A stretch of DNA of 42,290 nt from contig JAHDHS010000019.1 of NCBI GenBank assembly GCA_020631215.1, positions 1 to 42,290 on the forward strand, given 5' to 3'. This document shows, piece after piece, positions 33,620 to 39,717 of the stretch. The notes under the pieces were generated by a model. It was given only the letters and a program-made list of their open reading frames with translations, made no database searches and was not told where the DNA came from. The stretch's first letter is position 1. Each line of letters opens with the position of its first letter. Both the position numbers and the translations under genes were made by a program. This stretch comes from Hellea sp. Lineage in GTDB: Bacteria > Pseudomonadota > Alphaproteobacteria > Caulobacterales > Maricaulaceae.

Positions 33620-34765
33620 TTACAGCCCCATCTGCCGGACAGCGAGGTCGCGCATGATTTCTTCGGACCCGCCGCCAATAGCCATGACTTTGACTTCGCG
33701 GTAAATACATTCCACGCGGTTGCCACGTAAATACCCTGCCCCGCCAAGAATTTGCATAGCCTCGCTGGCGACAAATTCCAGTGCCTTTGTGGCAAAGAAT
33801 TTGGCCTTGGAGAGCGAGGCAACCGGAACATTTCCCTGCTCCATGTGCCAGCAAATATTTAGCATATAACTCTCCACCGCTTCGATTTTCGCGGACATGT
33901 CCGCGATTTTATGACGGATGATCTGGTGCTTAATCAGAGGCTTGCCGAAGGTTTCGCGCTCTTTGGCCCAGGCTATAGAATCCTCCAGCGCCGCCTTCAT
34001 CATACCCAAAGAGGAAGCGATCAGCGAGAGACGTTCATTGTTGAAATTATGCATGATAGCGATGAAACCGTAATCTTCCTGCCCCATCAAATTGGTAGCG
34101 GGCACGCGGCAATCATCCATGTAAAGCGTCGCTTGATCTGAGGCCCACCAGCCCATTTTCTGCTTTAGCGGTGTGCGCGAAAAACCCGGCGTATCAGCCT
34201 CGACGAAAAACAGCGAAATGCCCGTCAGTCCCGGCCCGCCTGTGCGCGCGCCGATCACAAAATAGTCGGATTTCATGCCGCCCGTGATGAAGGTCTTGGA
34301 GCCATTGAGCACAAAATGATTGCCGTTACGTTTAGCAGTCGTTTTCAAATTGGCTACATCCGACCCGCCGCCGGGCTCGGTAATACCGAGGCTGGAGCCC
34401 TTCTTGCCCAGTACAATATCTTTCAGCACCCGGTCACGGATTTCCGGCGCGGCGAGTTTCTGGATCGGGTCTAGCGAAATCCCGCGGCCGCCGACCGCCG
34501 CGCCGACGCCGCCAAAGCCGCATTTTCCCATTTCCTCCGACGCGATTGCCCGCATGAACGGGTCATCAAATCCTAGCCCGCCATATTGCTCATCAATGCC
34601 AAATCCAAAAAAACCGAGCGCGCCGAGCTTCTCATGCAGTGCCCAAGGCACCTGTCCGGCTTCATCCCATTCATGGGCATGGGGTATGATTTCCGTTTCG
34701 ACGAAGCCGCGAATAGTCTCGCGAAAAGCGCGGCGTTCATCGTTGTCAAAAGGGTTGGTCAACAT
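33620..34765 (-). CDS. acyl-CoA dehydrogenase
   Basis: A 381-residue acyl-CoA dehydrogenase, the third in the island. Signature regions are LGALGFFGFGIDEQYGGLGF, LGITEPGGGSDVANLKTTAK (the FAD segment) and, at the end, EVKVMAIGGGSEEIMRDLAV. The tail has Gly where medium-chain enzymes carry the catalytic Glu, as in the isovaleryl/long-chain group, which place the base elsewhere. It stands alone and diverges from the hydratase gene across a 74-base gap. It probably handles a different chain length or branch from the tandem pair. Confidence 0.94.
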   Translation of the reverse strand: MLTNPFDNDERRAFRETIRGFVETEIIPHAHEWDEAGQVPWALHEKLGALGFFGFGIDEQYGGLGFDDPFMRAIASEEMGKCGFGGVGAAVGGRGISLDPIQKLAAPEIRDRVLKDIVLGKKGSSLGITEPGGGSDVANLKTTAKRNGNHFVLNGSKTFITGGMKSDYFVIGARTGGPGLTGISLFFVEADTPGFSRTPLKQKMGWWASDQATLYMDDCRVPATNLMGQEDYGFIAIMHNFNNERLSLIASSLGMMKAALEDSIAWAKERETFGKPLIKHQIIRHKIADMSAKIEAVESYMLNICWHMEQGNVPVASLSKAKFFATKALEFVASEAMQILGGAGYLRGNRVECIYREVKVMAIGGGSEEIMRDLAVRQMGL

Positions 34766-34839
34766 GGTAGGGCCTTGCGGTTACGGGACTGTAGGATTAC
34801 GTTTTATTCCATAAGAGACAAGGTTATTTTGGGGACATC

Positions 34840-35622
34840 ATGGCAAATGACATTAGATCAGCCGCATCACGCGCGCTGTATGACGCGCTGCGAAGTGGGG
34901 ACAGCATCGCGCCGTTGACTGAAACTTATGATGATCTGACGATTGATGATGCCTATGCCATTTCTCGGGAATTTTTAAAGCTGCGCGTGGATCAGGATGG
35001 CGAGACAGTCATTGGCAAGAAAATCGGCGTCACCTCCAAACCCGTCATGAATATGCTGGGCGTTAACCAGCCGGATTATGGATTTCTAACCAGCGCCATG
35101 TGGGCCAAGGATAATGTCATTGATACATCAGAAATGATCCAGCCCCGTGCCGAAGCCGAAATAGCCTTTCGCCTGAAATCCGATCTGCAAGGCCCCGGTG
35201 TGACGGAAGCCGATGTTCTCGCCGCGACAGACGCCATCGCCGCTTGTTTCGAAGTGGTCGACAGCCGCATTCACAATTGGCAAATCAAGATTCAAGATAC
35301 GATTGCTGATAATGCCTCTTGCGGGACTATGGCGATCGGGCATGATTGGATTGATCCCCATGATGTAGACCTTTTGGGCTGCAAAGCAGTTGTCATGAAA
35401 AATGGGGAAAAATTATCTGAAGGGGTGGGCGCGGCGACCCTTGGTTCGCCTCTGACGGCAGTCGCCTGGCTGGCCAATACGCTGGGGGATCGCGGCATTC
35501 CCTTTAAGGCAGGGGAAATAATTCTTTCCGGATCGCTCGTAGCCCTTGAACCTGTCGTGGCAGGTGATAAAATGCAAGTGACCATTGATGGAATAGGCGA
35601 CTGTGAGGTGTCGTTTGTTTAA
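34840..35622 (+). CDS. 2-hydroxypenta-2,4-dienoate (2-keto-4-pentenoate) hydratase family
   Basis: A 260-residue enzyme of the MhpD/HsaE/TesE hydratase family, which adds water to 2-hydroxy-dienoates to give 4-hydroxy-2-oxo acids. Visible are [14 protein letters not shown] (57-70), the metal-ligand cluster PRAEAEIAF (E105, E107) and CFEVVDSR (E138). The paralogous 4-oxalocrotonate decarboxylase looks very similar, but the following aldehyde dehydrogenase and aldolase genes favour the hydratase. SD GGGGAC is well placed. It starts the second plus-strand operon of the island. Confidence 0.9.
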   Translation: MANDIRSAASRALYDALRSGDSIAPLTETYDDLTIDDAYAISREFLKLRVDQDGETVIGKKIGVTSKPVMNMLGVNQPDYGFLTSAMWAKDNVIDTSEMIQPRAEAEIAFRLKSDLQGPGVTEADVLAATDAIAACFEVVDSRIHNWQIKIQDTIADNASCGTMAIGHDWIDPHDVDLLGCKAVVMKNGEKLSEGVGAATLGSPLTAVAWLANTLGDRGIPFKAGEIILSGSLVALEPVVAGDKMQVTIDGIGDCEVSFV

Positions 35623-35663
35623 TCACTCCCGCTGACCAGACACAGCCGGAGCGAGATAAGACA

Positions 35664-36602
35664 ATGAGTAAAATCAAAACAGCTATTATCGGTTCGGGCA
35701 ATATTGGCACGGATTTGATGATGAAAATTGGTGAAATGTCGGACGTGCTTGAAGTGGGGTGTGTCATTGGCATTGACGAACATTCCGAAAGCCTGGCCAT
35801 GGCAAGGGAGCGCGGTTACGCCACCAGCCACACCGGAATTGAGGGCGCACAGGAATTGGATGTCTGGAAAGACGTCAAAGTCGTCTTTGACGCGACCTCA
35901 GCTTATGTGCATCAAAAACATTCCGATATTTGCACAGCGCAGGGCAAGCAGATGGTGGATTTAACGCCCGCTGCGATTGGGCCATTTTGCGTGCCCGTCG
36001 TGAATATGGATGAACATCTGGACGCGCCCAATGTCAATATGGTGACATGTGGTGGTCAGGCGACCATTCCAATGGTCTATGCCGTAACGCGGGTTTCTAA
36101 CTCTGTGCCTTATGCTGAAATTGTTGCCTCTGTCTCTTCCCGCTCTGCTGGACCGGGCACACGCGCTAATATCGATGAATTTACCCGTACTACGGCTAAA
36201 GGCACTGAAGATGTTGGCGGCGCGCAGAAAGGCAAAGCCATTATTATCCTCAACCCGGCGGAGCCTCCCATGCTGATGCGCGATACAGTCTACGCGCTGT
36301 CTGTCGGAGGTGATGAAGATGCTATCCGCAAATCTGTCGCCGATATGTGCGCCGATGTTCAAGCCTATGTGCCGGGTTACCGCCTGAAACAAGAGGTGCA
36401 ATTTGAGCGTTTTAGCGGGAACAATAAGCTTCATATTCCGGGATTGGGCACCTATGAGGGCACCAAAGTTACAATCTTCCTCGAGGTGGAAGGCGCGGGA
36501 CATTACCTGCCCAAATATGCCGGAAATCTCGATATTATGACCTCCGCCGGACTTGGCACGGCAGAAGCGATTGCGAGGAAGAAATTCGGAGCTGTGACAT
36601 GA
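35664..36602 (+). CDS. acetaldehyde (propanal) dehydrogenase, acylating
   Basis: A 312-residue DmpF/MhpF/HsaG-type enzyme converting acetaldehyde or propanal plus CoA and NAD+ to acetyl- or propionyl-CoA. The NAD loop is [12 protein letters not shown] (8-19) and the catalytic cysteine is Cys129 in [10 protein letters not shown]. Homologues form a channelled complex with the aldolase. The genes overlap by four bases (ATGA), consistent with stoichiometric synthesis. In steroid degraders the same enzyme works on propanal; the chain length here is unknown. Confidence 0.95.
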   Translation: MSKIKTAIIGSGNIGTDLMMKIGEMSDVLEVGCVIGIDEHSESLAMARERGYATSHTGIEGAQELDVWKDVKVVFDATSAYVHQKHSDICTAQGKQMVDLTPAAIGPFCVPVVNMDEHLDAPNVNMVTCGGQATIPMVYAVTRVSNSVPYAEIVASVSSRSAGPGTRANIDEFTRTTAKGTEDVGGAQKGKAIIILNPAEPPMLMRDTVYALSVGGDEDAIRKSVADMCADVQAYVPGYRLKQEVQFERFSGNNKLHIPGLGTYEGTKVTIFLEVEGAGHYLPKYAGNLDIMTSAGLGTAEAIARKKFGAVT

Positions 36603-37639
36603 CCGGTATTGTCACAGACCCCACAAAAGACCGTCTCTATGTTCAAGACGTTACCTTGCGCGACGGCATGCATGCCATTCGTCATCAATATGGGATTGAG
36701 CATGTGCGCAGCATTGCCAAAGCCTTGGATGAGGCAGGCGTAGATGCCATTGAAATCGCTCACGGTGACGGGCTGAATGGCGGGGCCTTTAATTACGGCT
36801 TTGGCGCGCATACAGATTGGGAATGGATCGAGGCCGTCTGTGATGTTGTGAAAAACGCAACCGTCGCGACACTTATCCTGCCCGGTATTGCCACCATAGA
36901 CGAGCTGAAACGCGCTTATGATCTAGGCGTGCGCAGCGTTCGCGTGGCAACACATTGCACCGAAGCCGATGTTTCGCGGCAGCATATTGAAATGGCGCGG
37001 GAGTTGGGCATGGACACGGTCGGTTTTTTGATGATGAGCCATATGGCCGAACCGAAGCACCTGGCAGAGCAAGCCAAATTGATGGAAGATTATGGTGCGA
37101 CCTGTGTCTATGTCACGGATAGCGGAGGGGCGCTGGATATGGACGGTTATGCAGATCGTCTGAAGGCCTATAATGATATCCTGAAGCCGGAAACAGAACG
37201 CGGCGTGCACGCTCATCACAATCTCTCACTTGGCGTGGCTAATTCCATCGTCGCCGTTCAGAATGGCGCACGGCGGGTGGACGCTTCGCTCGCGGCGATG
37301 GGCGCAGGCGCGGGCAATGCGCCGCTGGAAGTGTTTATCGCAACCATCGACAAGAAAGGCTGGAACCATGGCTGCGACGTATTCAAGCTGATGGATGCGG
37401 CCGAAGAACTGGTTCGGCCATTACAGGATCGGCCGGTCCGTGTTGACCGCGAGACGCTCTCTCTTGGCTATTCAGGCGTTTATTCAAGCTTCCTGCGTCA
37501 CGCCGAAAAAGCGGCGGAGGATTATGGGCTGGACACTCGCGAAATACTGGTCGAACTGGGCCGCAGGCGCATGGTCGGAGGACAGGAAGACATGATTGTC
37601 GATGTCGCGCTGGATATCTTGAAAGACAAGGCGGGCTGA
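36599..37639 (+). CDS. 4-hydroxy-2-oxovalerate/-hexanoate aldolase
   Basis: A 346-residue class II, HMGL-like aldolase (DmpG/MhpE/HsaF type). It cleaves 4-hydroxy-2-oxo acids to pyruvate and an aldehyde and hands the aldehyde to the acylating dehydrogenase. The N-terminal catalytic motif [11 protein letters not shown] gives R21, D22 and H25. The metal-binding [13 protein letters not shown] segment lies near 200-212. A C-terminal communication domain follows. It overlaps the dehydrogenase gene by four bases, and the SDR follows after 1 base. Confidence 0.95.
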   Translation: MTGIVTDPTKDRLYVQDVTLRDGMHAIRHQYGIEHVRSIAKALDEAGVDAIEIAHGDGLNGGAFNYGFGAHTDWEWIEAVCDVVKNATVATLILPGIATIDELKRAYDLGVRSVRVATHCTEADVSRQHIEMARELGMDTVGFLMMSHMAEPKHLAEQAKLMEDYGATCVYVTDSGGALDMDGYADRLKAYNDILKPETERGVHAHHNLSLGVANSIVAVQNGARRVDASLAAMGAGAGNAPLEVFIATIDKKGWNHGCDVFKLMDAAEELVRPLQDRPVRVDRETLSLGYSGVYSSFLRHAEKAAEDYGLDTREILVELGRRRMVGGQEDMIVDVALDILKDKAG

Positions 37640-37640
37640 C

Positions 37641-38402
37641 ATGTTTCCAAATGGCGCAACCTTGATCTTCGGGGCGACAGGCGGAATTGGTCGCGTGGTC
37701 GCCCGAGAATTTGCCAAGGCGGGCAGCGATATCGCCATCATGTATCGCTCCAGTCTGGCAGTTGCTGAAGAGCTGAAAGCCGAAGCCGAAGCGGCGGGCG
37801 TGAAAGCCACACTTCATCAATGCGATGTCACAGATCATGAAGGCCTGACCCAGAGCGTAACTGATGCGATCAATAACCATGGCCGTATTCACTCCATGGT
37901 CTGGGGCGCGGGGCCCTTGGTCGATCAAGTCCATATTGGCGAGGCTACCCGAGAGCAATGGCGCAAAGCCGTGGATGTAGAAGTCCATGGATTTTTTGAT
38001 GCCAGCAAAGCCCTGATCCCGCATATGCGTGACGCTGGCGGCGGGAGTTTTGTGCATTTGGGATCTGCGGGTGATTTATCGTTCCCGCCCAAAGACTTCC
38101 TTTCTGTTTCCCCCAAAGCCGCGAATGAAAGCCTGATCAAAGGCATTGCCCGTGAAGAAGGCGTGAACAATATCCGGGCCAATAGCGTTCTGATCGGCGT
38201 GATCGAAGCCGGTATGTTTCTGGAGCTATCCAAACAGGGCGTGTTCGACGAGGCTTGGACGGCGGAAGTACAAAAAAACCTGGCGCTGAAACGCTGGGGA
38301 CAGCCAGAGGAGATCGCCAATGCCGCAATTTTCCTTGCCTCAAATAAGGCCGCTTATGTGACCGGGCAACAAATTGCTGTGGCAGGCGGCTACGGGCTTT
38401 GA
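37641..38402 (+). CDS. atypical SDR family protein lacking the catalytic tyrosine
   Basis: A 253-residue short-chain dehydrogenase/reductase fold. The cofactor loop is GATGGIG (11-17) and the usual catalytic serine Ser142 is in HLGSAGD. The YxxxK motif, however, reads SVSPK (155-159): lysine remains but tyrosine is replaced by Ser155. The C-terminus has the standard AYVTGQQIAVAGGYGL. The protein may use another proton donor, act as a reductase of a different type, or be a non-catalytic partner. It lies 1 base after the aldolase stop, so it belongs to the meta-cleavage operon. Confidence 0.88.
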   Translation: MFPNGATLIFGATGGIGRVVAREFAKAGSDIAIMYRSSLAVAEELKAEAEAAGVKATLHQCDVTDHEGLTQSVTDAINNHGRIHSMVWGAGPLVDQVHIGEATREQWRKAVDVEVHGFFDASKALIPHMRDAGGGSFVHLGSAGDLSFPPKDFLSVSPKAANESLIKGIAREEGVNNIRANSVLIGVIEAGMFLELSKQGVFDEAWTAEVQKNLALKRWGQPEEIANAAIFLASNKAAYVTGQQIAVAGGYGL

Positions 38403-38404
38403 TA

Positions 38405-38490
38405 AAATGCGTAATAAAAATAGAGAGTAACTGCGCAAAAGAAGGTCTTATGGCTTCAAAAGACTTGAAATGCGTAAAATAAAGGCGCAA
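38405..38490. promoter_or_regulatory. repeated TGCGYAA motifs before the Rieske oxygenase gene
   Basis: The 118-base gap holds AAATGCGTAA twice (38405-38414 and 38468-38477, 63 bases apart, about six helical turns), plus TGCGCAA at 38432-38438 and GGCGCAA at 38484-38490. TTCAA (38455-38459) and TTGAA (38465-38469) also form a small inverted repeat. Together they suggest a regulator-binding region and a separate promoter for the Rieske gene. Confidence 0.35.
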
Positions 38491-38503
38491 AATTAGGGAA
38501 ATT

Positions 38504-38514
38504 CTCCGCGGAGG
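38504..38514 (+). promoter_or_regulatory. strong ribosome-binding site within a palindrome
   Basis: GGAGG (38510-38514) lies 6 bases before ATG 38521 and fixes that start. It overlaps the 10-base self-complementary CTCCGCGGAG (38504-38513), so intermolecular or local pairing might mask it, though the palindrome has no loop of its own. Confidence 0.5.
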
Positions 38515-38520
38515 CATATC

Positions 38521-39594
38521 ATGGCAACGACAGCAGAATACGGCATAGGCGAGTTTACCTTCCCGCGAGGGTGGTTCATGGTCGGCGAAAGTAAGGACGC
38601 GACCGAAAAACCAATTCCACTGCGTTATTTTGGCCGCGACATGATTATGTATCGCGGGGCCTCGGGCCGCGTTGTCGTCATGGACGCTTATTGCCCGCAT
38701 ATGAAAACCCATCTGGCGAAGAATGAAACCAGCTATATCGTTCTGGATGGACAGCAGATTGAAGGGGATGATATACGCTGCCCTTACCATGCCTGGAAGT
38801 TTGGGCCCGATGGCAAATGTAATGAAATCCCGTACTCCCCTGCCCCAATCCCGAAAGCCGCCAAAATCCGCAGCTTCCCTGTGCGTGAATGGGGCGGGTT
38901 GATTTTGATCTGGCATGACGAAGAAGAAAATGAGCCGGATTTTGAGCCGCACGCCCTGCCCGAATGGGATGATCCGAAATGGGTGAACTGGAGAGTGGAT
39001 CACCTCGGCACTTTGGATTGTCACCCACAGGAAATCATCGACAATATGACCGATAAGGCACATCTCGGTCCGATCCATGGCTCAACCGACATGGAATATT
39101 TTGAAAGCGAATGTAAAGATCATGTCATCCGGCAGGTACTGGCGGCGGGCCATAGAACATTGTCCGATGAAGTCATGACCAATGACACATGGTATACGGG
39201 ACCAGGAATTTTGCTCTCACGTATGAACGGCTATTACAGCAGCCTGATGATGATCTGCCATACACCGATTGAGGATGGCAGCTTACGCGCTTGGCATGGA
39301 TTGATGGTGGAGCCGCCTAATTATCCAATGAATGATGAAGACAAGGCCGCTGTACCCGCTTTTCAAGAAGGATCCAAAATGGCCCTGCTGCAGGATTTTG
39401 ATGTCTGGGCCAATAAGGCGCCTTGCCTGTCTATTATGCAAGTCGTTGGCGATGGCCCCTTTGGCAAAGCGCGGGCTTGGTACAAACAATTCTACAACCC
39501 CCGCAAGGACGCTAAAAAATATCAAGCCAAATCCAATGGTCACTGGGTCACCAAAGGCACGAAGCGCGACCCTTGGGTGGAAGCAGCGGAATAG
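38521..39594 (+). CDS. KshA-like Rieske non-haem iron oxygenase
   Basis: A 357-residue terminal oxygenase. The Rieske [2Fe-2S] ligands are Cys58/His60 (YCPHM) and Cys87/His90 (RCPYHAW). The mononuclear iron site is D178-x2-H181-x4-H186 in EIIDNMTDKAHLGPIHG, close to the pattern of 3-ketosteroid 9-alpha-hydroxylase oxygenase (KshA). The 26 residues between the two Rieske ligand pairs exceed the roughly 16 I recall in KshA. It should hydroxylate a steroid- or terpenoid-like ring with electrons from a separate reductase, which is not in the window. The steroid assignment is inference from the motif and from neighbouring genes. Confidence 0.92.
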   Translation: MATTAEYGIGEFTFPRGWFMVGESKDATEKPIPLRYFGRDMIMYRGASGRVVVMDAYCPHMKTHLAKNETSYIVLDGQQIEGDDIRCPYHAWKFGPDGKCNEIPYSPAPIPKAAKIRSFPVREWGGLILIWHDEEENEPDFEPHALPEWDDPKWVNWRVDHLGTLDCHPQEIIDNMTDKAHLGPIHGSTDMEYFESECKDHVIRQVLAAGHRTLSDEVMTNDTWYTGPGILLSRMNGYYSSLMMICHTPIEDGSLRAWHGLMVEPPNYPMNDEDKAAVPAFQEGSKMALLQDFDVWANKAPCLSIMQVVGDGPFGKARAWYKQFYNPRKDAKKYQAKSNGHWVTKGTKRDPWVEAAE

Positions 39595-39622
39595 CAAGCT
39601 AGAAATTTTAACACGCAATCAT

Positions 39623-39646
39623 GGCCGGGCTTGCCTGGCCTTTTTT
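39623..39646 (+). terminator. intrinsic terminator after the Rieske oxygenase gene
   Basis: GGCCGGGC (39623-39630) pairs with GCCTGGCC (39633-39640, one G-U), followed by TTTTTT (39641-39646). It lies 29 bases after the Rieske stop and ends the plus-strand catabolic operon. Confidence 0.8.
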
Positions 39647-39664
39647 CTTCGTTCGTTGACGCAC

Positions 39665-39689
39665 AAAAAAAGCCGCCCGATTGGGCGGC
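39665..39689 (-). terminator. intrinsic terminator of the TonB-dependent receptor gene
   Basis: Read on the minus strand GCCGCCC and GGGCGGC (39689-39683 and 39678-39672) form a perfect 7-pair GC stem with a 4-base loop, followed by TTTTTTT (39671-39665). It lies 29 bases after the receptor stop and stands back to back with the plus-strand terminator. Confidence 0.85.
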
Positions 39690-39717
39690 CTTAAATATAG
39701 AGTTATTATCAGAACGC

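Noticed and set aside
37383-38057. 224-codon minus-strand open frame
   Set aside because: It overlaps the aldolase and SDR genes on the opposite strand and has no recognisable domain.
38137-39078. 313-codon minus-strand open frame
   Set aside because: It covers the SDR end, the intergenic repeats and the Rieske domain antisense; the Rieske motifs prove the plus strand is coding.
23916-39594. Genomic island with mobile-element borders
   Set aside because: I found no integrase, transposase or terminal repeats at its edges; 'island' is used only for functional clustering.
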